The translations under genes and the position numbers were made by a program. From NCBI GenBank assembly GCA_964035795.1, contig OZ038321.1:25585307-25649306 (forward strand): a stretch of DNA of 64,000 nt, read 5' to 3'. A model generated the notes under the pieces. It was not told the origin of the DNA. It was given only the letters and a program-made list of their open reading frames with translations, and did not search any database. This DNA is from Pterobdella sp. o SKG-2022. Lineage: Eukaryota > Annelida > Clitellata > Hirudinida > Piscicolidae. Positions within the stretch are counted from its first letter, which is position 1. Each line of letters opens with the position of its first letter. This document shows, piece by piece, positions 24,251-36,331 of this stretch.

Positions 24251-25480
24251 TCAAATCTTGTACAGATATTATGTTCTTTCTAAAATATTTCTAATTTTTT
24301 TATCAGTTTTTTTCACCAGTCTCACACAGCTTAGACTCTATTTATATTAGTTCAGAATTTTTGTTCCACAAGGTTGAATTATAGCTAAGCTTTTCATACC
24401 TGCACCTGATGAAAATTGTTTCCTTAAAACCGTTCAATGCGTGATAATTTTATTTATCAAACTTGGTCAAAGCATTTGGGATGTTAGAGGTATAGTGGAT
24501 GTTTACAGCTTTATCACAAACTGGCCAGAAACACTTGGAAAGCATGGGATAATTAAGGTTCTAAGACTTTTTTACAAATAAAAATGGTTTATTTTTGAAT
24601 AGTAAAACTTGAAAAAGCATACTGAACTGCAGTTAGCTGGTTTTAATATTTTCAACAAAAAATGCTCAAATATTCAAATCAATGTTGAACACACTAGCAT
24701 CTTTTGAGCCTAAATGTCAGCGGCCCATAATCTTGTGCGTAATTGTTGGTGCTATTACACACAACTTCTAGTGCAAGCAGTTTTGCAATTTTTCTTGCCT
24801 CATTAGTTCCGTAATTATTTCATGTCTATTTTTAAACAAAAGTTTGAAATGATTTATTTTCAAGCTCATTAAGCAGTCAGTGCCGAGTAGAGGTATATCA
24901 TATTACACTCTAGTATGGTAGTATGGCTACCCAGTGCGTTCTAGTCGACTGATTCACGAGCTTTGCATATACCGATAAAAGATAAATATAGGTTCTAATA
25001 ATTCCAATATTAAACTTTCCATCCCCGCAACCGGAACAGAAGCGATAAGACTTGCCCAGTTGAGAACCTCAAATCAAATAATCTTCCAGAATAGCTTCAT
25101 TGAATATTTTGCATAACTTTACAATTTTTTCATAATTGTCAAATCATTTTTTGTTTTTTCTTAAATATTTAAAACTCAAAGTGTTTTTTCAGTCCAACAG
25201 CACTTTCACACGTTTTGAATAGGAGCTGCCAATAATTTCATGCATTTGAACGTGGTTTCACAAGTCAGTGATATAATAGCAGTGCACATATCCCATATTA
25301 CAGATGTAGTGTTTTTAACTGTCAGATAAATGGATAAATGAATGAGTGAAAAAATGGATGAGTGAAGCAACAGAAGTTTTAATGAGTGTATAAATAAAAC
25401 ATGTATATGAATAAAAACAAGATTCAATAGGTTGAAAAGTAGATGGATGAAAGTAGGAAACAAGAATTAATAAATGAATG

Positions 25481-25692
25481 GATAGATAAACTGATGAATG
25501 GATAGATAAACTGGTGAATGGATAGATAAACTGATGAGTGGATAGATAAACTGGTGAATGGATAGATAAACTGATGAATGGATAGATAAACTGGTGAATG
25601 GATAGATAAACTGATGAATGGATAGATAAACTGGTGAATGGATAGATAAACTGATGAATGGATAGATAAACTGATGAATGGATTGATAAATG
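25481..25692 (+). repeat. 20-bp minisatellite with 40-bp alternation
   Basis: Ten tandem 20-bp units (GATAGATAAACTGATGAATG) alternate between CTGAT and CTGGT for most of the array, so the higher-order unit is 40 bp. It sits inside a longer GGAT/GAATG-rich tract (25330-25760). The open frames with Ser-Ile-His repeats here are repeat artefacts. Confidence 0.95.
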
Positions 25693-28600
25693 TATAAATT
25701 AATAAAAGAATGGATTGATGGATGGGTGTATGAATGAGTGGGTGAAAAAACGTTAAAAATTGATAAAAAAAAAGAATACTTAGAAATATATTCAAAAAAT
25801 AATTTGAAAGTAGGGAAATAATGTGACGAAAAAATAAATAAATTCAAACAGAAAAATGAAAAAATTGGAAAAAAGAGAAATAATCGCCTAGAAAATAAAA
25901 TAAAAACAAATATCAAAAAAAAAATTTTTTTATTTAAACGTAAAAAATTTTAGCAGGAAAAAACTCACTGCTGAAAATTTTTTGAAACATTTTGTTGGAT
26001 GAAGGATGTGAAGTATAAAATAAATTAAGTCCGACAAAAGCTGCAGACTGGCTCTTTAGAAAGTTGCTAAAAATAGGTGTTTTTATTTATGAATTGGGTT
26101 GTGCTAGTGATGTTTATCCTTTTATGTTGCCGTTTATTTTTGTGTTTTTTTTTGTAGTTTTATGTTGTTTTTTATGTGCTTTTGTGTTTAATTTTTTTTT
26201 TTTTTTTGTACTGTCTTTTTAGTTGGGCTGCAATGAAAATGTTGAAAAGATTTTAGCTAGTAAATTATCTGTGTGCTGTGTGTGGTTTGTTCAAAGTTTA
26301 CTGTTGTTATCCTCAGTTATCTATGAAGTCTGGGCTGTTGTAAACTGAAAAAAAAGGTTTTTGAGATAATTTGAGCCTGTTTTTTTTGCATATAAAATCT
26401 AGAAAACTTGTAACTTAGTAATCAAATTCAATGTAAAGCTCAGTTTTTTTGGGTCTGTCTTTCCAAGTTGTTTCACATTACACTCAAAATCTTAGTTCTA
26501 TTTCTCTTTGTTTTTTCATTTTTTTATTGAAGTTAAACTTGTTTTTTTGGATTTAAAACTGATTTTTTTATCATTTTTTTATAAAATTACCAACTTGGCC
26601 GCTTAATTTTTTCTGGTTCTTTTGGAAGTTTCTATTAGTATTCTTCTTTATAAGTATTTTTTTTATTTGATTGTTTTCTTCTCAATTTTTTCAAATTTTT
26701 TAATAATAATAATATTTAATTATGTATATGACTTGTAATTTTTTTATTTATCAAACGTTAAAACTTACAATTTTGGAATTCTTTTTGTATTTCAAGATAA
26801 TAATTATATATTTTTCGTTTTTGTCGGTTTTTTCCAACTTCAAGCTCATTGATAACTTTTTGTCATTCTTTGTTTTCTTCACAGTTTCATTAGTTTATTT
26901 TTGTAATTTTGAATAACAGAAACATCATTTTAATTAAATGCCATTTTTCTTTCGTTTTTCCAAGTTTTTGCTATGTCAAAGTAGTGCTGTTGTCTTTGTG
27001 TAATTGTTTTTATACTCTTTCTTTCTTCATATTTTTTTCTTTCATTTTCATTTTCTCCATTTTTTTTTGAAAGGTTCTTGTGTTAACAATGGAATGAAAA
27101 GTAGTGTCTATTACTGAAATAAATGTTTTGTCTATTGTAGTAACGTTTTAAGAACTATTTTTTTTTATTGATGTTCTTATTATGTAATTTTTTATTCTTA
27201 TGAATATTTCCATTTACAGCAGAGTTTTATTCATTTGTTTTTTATTGAGTTTACATTATTATTATTATTTTTGAATAAAAATATTTTAAATAATTACATT
27301 CTCACAAGAAATATTTTAATAATAAAAACTCTACGAAGTTTATTATAATGATGATTAAAACACATCATTCTAGTATTTAAGTTGTTATTGTTGGTCTAAT
27401 ACATGTTTCTCTCAAAACTTATTCATTCACCAAACATAAAACCTTTTCATTATTTTTATAATATTGATTTTGATATTCTTCTTCAAAAGCTGTTACTCTA
27501 CCCCTCATCACCACCCATAAAATCCCCAACATCAAGTTCCCACCACTACCCTCATAACTCTTGAAATCAACTTCCACTACTTAGCTCTTCTCTTGCACCA
27601 CAACTACCTACACTTTTCCTGCAACAGTCATGCAAATTTGACTTCCAATTACTTAAATTAACTTCATTATTACAGACAGATCAAATACTTCAGCTAAATT
27701 TTATATAACAAGCAAAAAACATAAACGACACTAAAATGTTAAGAGATGAACATAATAAAAACACATCCATTGAAGTGACAAATAGCGGTAGATTTTGCAA
27801 CAATACTTTTCCTTCAATTCGAGCCATAGCAAAGCAACGCCTCACCTTGCAGCCTACGTAGTTTTACATTAATCTTTCAAAGTTCATTTTGTTGAACATT
27901 TTTCAACGGGGTTCAGCTGGGCTTACGAGAAATTTGATTAAAATGTAAAGTAAGCCATATTGTCAACATTTTAGAGAGGTCATAGATAACCAAAATGTCT
28001 TTGAAACTCAACCCATAGAGACATGCGGTCAACTCTGTCCACCTTCACTCAGTAAGTCTTTCCCACACACCTGATTCTTCAATTAGAAAATCTATATCTT
28101 TCGAAATAAAGGCTCATATCTTGAAATCATTTGGTGCATGTGCTTATTAGGTTCAAAAGTCTTTGACGCAAGCTACTGCATTCAACACACACACATTCTC
28201 ACGCTGTGAGAGTTGAATTTTTAATGGATAAGACAAAATAAACAAAAATTTTAAATAATCAAGCAGTTTACTTTATTTTATCAACACAAAAAAGAAAAAA
28301 TTAGCTTATTATATATGTGAATAATTTACACGTTTTCAAATGAAAAAATCGTAAAACGAAAATTTACGACAAGTAACTGTTGAAAAAAAAGGAAATTCAT
28401 AGAATTCTTGTAATATACCTTTTTTTCATTTCCTCATGTTTCATTTTTGTCTCAGATTTATTTGTTTGCGGTTTTGATCTCTATTTTATCATCACAGGGG
28501 TTGACAACAACAACTGCAAGAGCCTTCCATCATCAACGAAAACAATTATTTTAAAATTAAAACAAGAAAAAAAAGGTATCAGTCTAAAATTTCTCAATTT

Positions 28601-29010
28601 TTTGTTTGTTATTTTGCTGTTTTCAAAATTGAACCATGATATAACTTTATGAGACTTGTGGAAAATATTGAAGGTACTTTTTATTACATAGTTTCAACCA
28701 TTTTCTTGGTTGCATCCAAATGCACAAGAGTTTTGAAGCAAAATACAAACAAAAAAACATACAAACACACACAAACAAACAAACACACACATTCACACAC
28801 AACCTCAAGATCATCTTCTCATGTGCTTGAGGCTTCATTTTTTCCATTTTCTTTTTGTAATTTCTCCCAACGCTCGTTCTTGTGTTGTTGTATATGTGTG
28901 CATGTGTGTAATTGGATGTGTGCTTGTGTGTCAGTTTTTGTGTGTATGATACGTTTGTTCTTGTAGTTCTCTCCTGATTGTCTCTTCTAAGCAGACGATA
29001 ATTCTTATAC

Positions 29011-29200
29011 TTGTAGAACTTTTTCCGATCAGGGATGTTGACAGCAAAGTCGAAGAGAGTGAGGTTGACTTTTTGGTTCGTGTGACCTCTGATCAGCCAT
29101 GCATGGGTGGTCGCTTGGCAATTTTGTGTTTGGGGAGGTGACGTCAAAAAACCGGAAGTTGTTTTCACGTGGATGTTTGTGGATAAGCTACAAGCATCGT
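29011..29200 (-). CDS. Gene A exon: N-terminal half of CUB domain
   Basis: This exon encodes the first half of a CUB domain, an extracellular beta-sandwich used for protein binding. Seen: DDACSLST (first CUB cysteine), SGFLTSP (the G.l.SP strand), NCQATTHAWLI (second cysteine and the C..WlI motif), then QKVNLTLFDFAVN (the v.LtlfdF strand). The acceptor is AACAACAG before 29200. The donor is CTACAA/GTATAAG after 29011, phase 2. The previous exon leaves one base G, which with AC gives GAC and continues straight into the CUB frame. Only 20 bases separate this exon from a 440-bp (CA)n tract on the transcribed strand, so the usual polypyrimidine tract is absent. The second half of the domain is in the exon at 21284-21106. 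Confidence 0.85.
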
Positions 29201-29214
29201 CTGTTGTTTGTTGC

Positions 29215-29664
<450 letters not shown>

Positions 29665-30526
29665 TAAAACAAAAAATCTTGAAAGTAAACTGAAAATGTT
29701 TAAACATTAGAGATATGAATTTTAAATTATTCCAAAAGGAAAAGTTGGTTCGATATGAACTTCTGCATTTTATAGACCTCAAATTCAATTTAATTTTTTA
29801 TGACCATATTTATTAAATTTTGAAAAGTCCTAACTTAATTTTGAGAAAACTTAATCTAAAATATGGCGAGTAAATAAAAAGATATAAAAAATTTGGGGAG
29901 GGAGATTCAAGTTGAACTTTAATAATCTGATGCAGTTTGCGAGAGATGGTTTATCACTGGCTAAAAATTTTTGTCACAAAATATATATTTAAAAGATCAA
30001 GGGTTTTGAAAATGGAAATTTTCAAAAATTATTTAATGATTCTTTTATCTTCAAATAAAAATTTCTATATTTCAAATTATTTAATCAAGCTGAATAGCAA
30101 ACAAATTATTTTTTCAAAACTCTGTCACATTTTAATATAATGCAATTTGATTTTAATAATGGAAACAGAAAAAAAATTTAATTAAAAAATTCAGAACGTC
30201 TTTTTGAATAAATATTTCTGTATCAAAAAAGACACTCATGGCACTTTGTCAAAAAATTTTCTAAATAGAAAAACTTTTTAATCAGGAAAAATTTAAGGTA
30301 TTTTTGGAAATCTATGTGAGTTTTTCGACGTTCGAGAATGTTTTCGGTGACTCACAACGTTTTAATGTCCCAAAACCTTCAATTATCTTTTCTACTTGTT
30401 CTTGTTCTTCCTTCTCATTTTTCTTTCTCATTTTTTTAAATGTTTCTTTACTCACTTTTTTCAAAATATTTTCACCAACTTCTCACTGAACTTTTACATC
30501 TCTCACACAAGTTTCCACCCACCCAC

Positions 30527-30829
30527 CTTTGAGACAAAAGTATGAGACTTCAAGGTATGTCTTAAGCTCCTTGTTACAGGGCCTCGTCGTTTCAAACTCT
30601 GCATCAGGTACCCTTATGGAACATCTCCGCTTGCCTGAGCATCTCTTGTCTGTCTGCAGCAGCACGTGGGAATAGCATCCTATAAAGCCCATGTTGAACC
30701 CCACGCATCTCCCAGCCCTCATGCGGCCATACTTCGCCTCATGTACCACCACCACCCACCCTTCATCACACTCAGCCACAAAGGTTTGGGTATCACAGTA
30801 ATCTCTTTCGATCAATTCTCCTACCAAGT
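30527..30829 (-). CDS. Gene A exon: SUEL-type (rhamnose/galactose-binding) lectin domain
   Basis: This is an internal exon of a minus-strand gene, encoding almost exactly one SUEL/rhamnose-binding-lectin domain, a secreted or extracellular carbohydrate-binding module. Seen: the opening ERDYC, a central AKYGR (the YGR hallmark), CSGKRRCSI (usual CdGk.sC), TTRPC where the family normally has DPC, and the closing TYLEVSYFC. Eight or more cysteines are spaced as in the family. The exon is clearly richer in G+C than its surroundings. The acceptor is CACACAG before 30829 (phase 1; its pyrimidine tract is poor) and the donor is CTCAAAG/GTGGGT after 30527 (phase 1). The phase matches the next exon at 29200. 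The upstream exon with the signal peptide was not found. Domain identity is very likely; the 5' boundary is less certain. Confidence 0.85.
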
Positions 30830-31194
30830 CTGTGTGGTGTTGCGTGCTTTGATGTGATGTGATGAGGTATGCATTAAAATGATGATGTGGTGAAGTGTGG
30901 TGTGTTGTTTGGTGGTAAAATGAAACTAGGTAGATTAGAGGATTCTAATGCAAACTTTTAATGTAGCTGAAACATTAAAAAAAGCTGCATTGAAACCATA
31001 CAAAAAATATATATTTCGTCTGATAATGTAAAACAAACAAAGATAAAAAATTATGTAAAAATATGATTATTAGAATTTAATAATCCCAAACACAAACAAG
31101 GTTATTAAATTTATAATTTGAAATTCAAATCTTTTGCAAGGTGATTTTGAATATTAAATAAAGCTATAATGAAGGGGAAAAAGAAAATAAAAGA

Positions 31195-31271
31195 TGATGA
31201 TGACGATGATGATGATGATGATGGTGGGGGTGGTGGTGATGGTGATGGTGATGGTGGGGGTGGTGGTGAGT
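31195..31271 (+). repeat. GAT/GGT tract
   Basis: GATGATGAC repeats followed by two copies of GGTGGGGGTGGTGGTGAT-like units; G-rich on the plus strand. Confidence 0.85.
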
Positions 31272-32049
31272 ATAAACAGAATTATACACATAAAATAAAT
31301 AAAGTGAAAATAAAACTGATTATCGAAGAAAATGGATAATGAAATAGTATGAAAAAAGTATAAAAAAATTCGGAAGAATGGTATTTAAAGAAAATTATCG
31401 TGGGAAATAAAAGTGAGTTGAAAAAATGATGATTGAAAAAATAGTGATTGAAAGAATAATAAAATTAAAAAGCTAATAAAAGTGAAAAAAAAAATAAAAG
31501 TGAAAAAAAAAAAATGAAAGTGAAGAAAAATAATAATATATACCGTGCATAATTTAATATCTGATCAAAGACATTCCTGAAAGCTTTTAATCTAATGATG
31601 GGGAGAAGGAGGAAAAAAAAAAAAAATTTAATTGTAAAAAAACAAATAGAAACAACATGGCTAATGGTTATATATTGAAAACTCTGATGATTTTGGTAGT
31701 GTGACTATAATAGCATTTGTAAGAAATTTAATCTTCTATAGAGGGTAAATTAGGGATAATTTACATACTATATTTAAAATGAAAGCAAGAGCAAGATTCG
31801 ACTAAATTAAAATAATAATAGTAATAATAAACTCATAATATTAATAAAATAAAAATAATAGTAATAAGCCCCATTTAATGAACATAAAAGTGAGTAATTA
31901 TTCACGATTCATAATGATAGAGTCCAGCTTTTTCAATGATAATAATTGATTTTCTACCACAACTATAGTTGCTTTTTTGCATGTGAACGTTTCTAAGCAT
32001 TGAATTTTTTGTTTGGTTATTTCCAGCAGATGGTCCGTTTAGTTAAAAT

Positions 32050-33430
32050 GTTATTGAGAATATCTAAAAGAAGATTATAATGGCTCTCAGAAATACCATG
32101 TGTTTTTGAAAGACTTCGATTAAGTTGACTAATGTTGCTTTTAATGACACCGTGTCAATTCCAGATTCCTTAATTATGGCTAGAGAATGAGATTCTGAAA
32201 AAAATCCTGTTTGACGCTTATATTTTTTATAGCACTTTGCTTTTGTTCTGCTAGAACGTGAACGGATCTGGCTGTTGAAGTCGGATGTTGGGAAAGTAGT
32301 GACTTCAATGGTTTTAAAGAACATAAGAAATAGGAATTATTTTTTAAAAAAATCTCAACGTTTATTTGCTGTTTGCAATATTTGATATATAAATTTCAAA
32401 TGCAAAGCAATCTTACAAATTTTGTCCAAATCTTTTTGATTGTAAACTTCAATCACTATGGGATTATTCAAGTTATAACTAAAATGATTTGAGTTTGACT
32501 GATAACAAAATTATTTAACAAGTGCTTCTAGCGCTGAGAGAATGGCCTTGTAACTGTCTCAATTGATTCCTGTCATCAATTGATTACTCCATTCTTTAGT
32601 GTCTTTCGAGAAAAACTCAGCAAAAACCTTTTTCTTATGGTTACATGTTTTTTTTCTTGAATTGAAACTAAAATACGAGTTAATTGGCAATCTCGTAAAC
32701 TGAGCCAGCACTGATTAGCAGCTCTTAGCATGACATTTTGAAAAACGATTTTATGCTTCAGTATGCAAACCATCTTACCATTCTTCAATGTTTTTTTTAA
32801 GGGTCTAAAATGGTGTGGGTTATGATAACTTATTTCACACTAACTAAAAAAATATTCATTTCATAGCCTGAAATTTCAAATTTTAGCGGTGATGGAGAGG
32901 ATGTTTTGTCTATTGAGTTCAAGATAAGCCCCTGAGAGAAGGTTAGATATGTTTTTCAGACCAAGTCTCTGTAGGTTTTTGTTTGCACACTTTGTGCATT
33001 CAAAACTTGGAAGTATCATTTTTTTTGAAAATTTGATTAATTTCTTCTGCATTTTAATTTTGGTTCATATTTTGCTACCATGCAGTTAAACTTATTCGGA
33101 ATGAAATTTATGTTTTTTAATTTTTGGCAACAATAGGGTCATTCCCGTATCATCAGTTTGTGGAAGTTCAGCCAAAATTTTATTCGCCCCATGCAAGCCT
33201 TTAGTTGTGCTAGTTAAGAGCATTTTTTTTAAAAACGCCCGATAATATATTGAAGTAATGATTTCACAACTTGAAATAACAAACTAGAATGAAATTGTTT
33301 GGTTTTCCACCCTGATATCCTATGACTTGAGCCACAACATTGTTTGTTCAACTGGGCTTCGGTTTTCTGGACATCATTTTTACTCAATTTGGGGGCTGAC
33401 CCATTAGCTCAATTAGAAACACATTGCAAA
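32050..33430 (-). pseudogene. Decayed unclassified element with minus-strand coding remnants
   Basis: Several minus-strand segments have coding-like composition without a continuous frame: 33400-33300 (SAPKLSKNDVQKTEAQLN), 33200-33080 (GANKILAELPQTDDTGMTLL), 33010-32880 (NLQRLGLKNISNLLSGAYLE), 32788-32576 and 32324-32064. Stops and shifts between the pieces suggest a dead transposon or processed gene. I recognise no catalytic motif. It lies next to a hairpin element at 33509-33663. It could instead be several unrelated chance open stretches. Confidence 0.35.
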
Positions 33431-33508
33431 ATTTTCATGCTCATCGTCATCATAGCAACTTTCTCGATAAAACTATTAATAGCATACTAAAAGATTTTGA
33501 AGTTTCAT

Positions 33509-33663
33509 TTAAACTTTAAAAACGTCAATTCAAGATTCATACATTATTTAAAATAAAAGTTATAATTTTCGACAAAGCGGTTATGATAAGGCTATACTTA
33601 TCGAAAATTATAGTTTTTATTTTGAATAATATGAATCCTCAATTGATGTTTTTAAAGTTTAAT
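33509..33663. mobile_element. Fold-back (MITE-like) hairpin element
   Basis: Two roughly 60-base imperfect arms, from AAACTTTAAAAAC to ATAATTTTCGA on the left and the reverse complement on the right, around a loop of about 28 bases. It shares the inner stem TATAATTTTCGA with the hairpin at 10335-10500. Confidence 0.8.
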
Positions 33664-34887
33664 TTTTATACAAAACATACATGAGATGTCTCTGAAAAGT
33701 TTCATTTAGTTTATGCTTTCTTATCGTATGACTTCAGTGCGTAAAGTTTCAAAAGATCATTCATGTTATGAGATGGGCAGTTTTGAATACTGTAAGAAGT
33801 GAAGCATCAACACAGTAGAAAAATGTGATTTCAACATTGGTGAGTGAGCATGGCAGGTTGATGTGTGCTTTACAATTTGAATTAAAATGGAAAGAAATTT
33901 TGTTTTATGAGCCTATATTCTCCAAAATTGCTTAAATATTATTGAAGTCTGCAATTATTTCTAACAAAAATAACTCAAGATTTTTAGAGTTTAAAAACTG
34001 AAATAAAAAACGAATATTTTCCATTTCAAAAATTTAGAAAAAAAATTTCACATTTGTAAAATAATTTTTGTTGAAATAATTGTAAAAACGGATTTCGTGA
34101 TGAATGTTTCTAAAAACTAACTACTAAACTAATGTGAATAAAGAAAACTAATTAAAAAAACCATTAATTGAACCCTGAAGTTTTGTTTCATTCTTATTGT
34201 TTTATTATTTTTCTTATTCTTATTTTTATTGTTCCTGCTTATTTTTTTATCAATTTTATTGCTTATTTATATATTTATTATTTTTTTTTGTTTTTATAGC
34301 TGTTTATGTTTTGAATATTTATTCATTTTTTTATCATAATTTTTTTTTATTTAATTTCAAAATTATTTTTTGTTTCTATTACTTATTATCATCAGTCAAA
34401 AAATACCACTTGGAAATTTCAATAAACTTTATGTTTTTCGGCTTTTATCAGACATTATTTCAAAAGGATACTTTTCTTTCAATAAAAACTCATTAACCTC
34501 TCAAAAAGCGCACACAAAGCCACAGTTTTCAAACGTTGAATATCATATTGAATTTTTTTATATTATTTATATGTTATAAAATTAGATAAATTATTCATTT
34601 TAACCATTAAATATAGATTGTTCTCGTATTATTCATTTCGAATAGATTTTCTTCTTTTTGAAATAATTTTTACTTCAAATTCTCAATAATATATTTTCTT
34701 TCAAACCCACCAGTTTAAAAACTTTTCATTCATGTAATTATCAGTTTTGATGTTTTTATTCACAATTTTTATGACTTTTTAGTGATTTTTGTTGATTATG
34801 TTTTTTCCAGAAAAACCAGTTATTTTTTTATTATCTTTTTATTTTATGGTGTTTCTTTAATGCAAATATTAAGTCACTTTTATACAA

Positions 34888-35005
34888 TGACGAGGAAGAT
34901 GATGATGATGAGAATGATGATGATAATGATGATGATAACTTGAAGTTAATGCCCCAGTAATCTCGTTTGTAATTGTGATGATGATAATGATGATGACGAT
35001 GATAA
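34888..35005 (+). repeat. GAT tract in two blocks
   Basis: GATGATGATGAGAATGATGA at 34888-34938 and again at 34977-35005, separated by unrelated sequence. Confidence 0.8.
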
Positions 35006-35420
35006 TTACTACAGTATTATTTATGATATTTCTAAAGTGTATTTCAAACTATAATTCTTTAAAGTTTCTAAAATTAGCTATAAATTAATTTATTCATTCT
35101 ATGTTTAGAAAAAATCCGAGATAATAAATAATATTTGTGATTGTTGTTTTCATAATTTATTTGATTTGATTTTTTTTATACTTTTTTATATATTTTTTCT
35201 ATTTTTCATATTATTATTTTTTCGCTAATATTCATTATTTTTTATTATTATTTGTAACTTTTGAAATAGTTTCTGCATTTTTTTTCCATTATTCTATATA
35301 TACTTTCTGATTATATAATCATTATCAAAATCAGTCATAAAATGTCTATAAAAACTGCTTTAATATTCAGATATACAATCCATAATAAAGACGAAAATAA
35401 CCAGATTACAAAATGCAATA

Positions 35421-35610
35421 ATAATCATCATCATCGTCATCATCAACAACATTATCATCCTCATCAACATCATCAACAACATTATCATTCTCATCAACAT
35501 CATCAACAATATTATCATCCTCATCCTCATCATCATCGTCATCATCAACAACATCATCATAATCATCATCATCATCAGCTTCATTACCATCATCATCTTT
35601 TTCTTTTTCT
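35421..35610 (+). repeat. CAT/CAA tract
   Basis: ATCATCATCAACAACATTATC units, partly in a 30-bp higher-order pattern (CATCAACAACATTATCATCC). The His-rich open frame here is a repeat artefact. Confidence 0.8.
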
Positions 35611-35982
35611 TCTTTTTCACCCTTCCAACAACTATCATTATATTTTTAATATGAAAACCAAAAATTACACAGATAGTGATTCATATGAAATTTTCAAACT
35701 TGAAAAATAAAAACCTCGTAAAAACCACAACCCCAAAGAGGGCTCATAATAAAAACTTATATTAAGCTTCCAAAAAGTTTTATTGATTTATAAAATAATA
35801 AAAAAAATAATTTATAAAAACAAATTTAAAAAAATATACTGAAATAATAATAAAATAATATAATGAAATAAAAAAAAATAATACTGGAAATACATTGAAG
35901 AAAAATAAATTATAGCATTAGTAACTATATAATTGAAAAATATATATATATTATTCGATAATAATCTTCTTTAGCCGAAGTA

Positions 35983-36080
35983 AATACTGAAAATTATTTA
36001 AACACTAACGGTAATTTTATTAAGTACAAAGCTTTGTACTTAATAAAATTACCGTTAGTGTTTAAATAATTTTCAGTATT
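35983..36080. repeat. 98-bp perfect palindrome without a spacer
   Basis: Two 49-base arms, exact reverse complements, centred on GTACAAAGCTTTGTAC with no loop. Outside, TATTCGAT words occur close to both sides (35952 and 36077). Confidence 0.95.
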
Positions 36081-36331
36081 CGATTAATTTCAAGAAATCA
36101 CTTCATAAACACACCAAAACAAAAAACTTGAGTGAATCGAAAAGTTAAGAAAAAACAACAAGAAAACAAAAAATATAAAAAATAACAATTTAATGTCATT
36201 TTGTTTATGTGCCTGATTAAAACACTGAGACACTGATTGGCAGAAGGATAGATTGGAAAGGATTGTTGATGCAAAGTTTGAAAAAATAAGCAAAAAGTGT
36301 TTTTTTAAATTTTTGGTTTGGTGGAAAAATG

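Noticed and set aside
25206..25330. Next CUB exon of gene A (reads NMGYVHCYYITD and SYSKRVKVLL)
   Set aside because: Phase does not fit the 29011 donor and a stop interrupts the frame; the exon at 21284-21106 fits both phase and motif.
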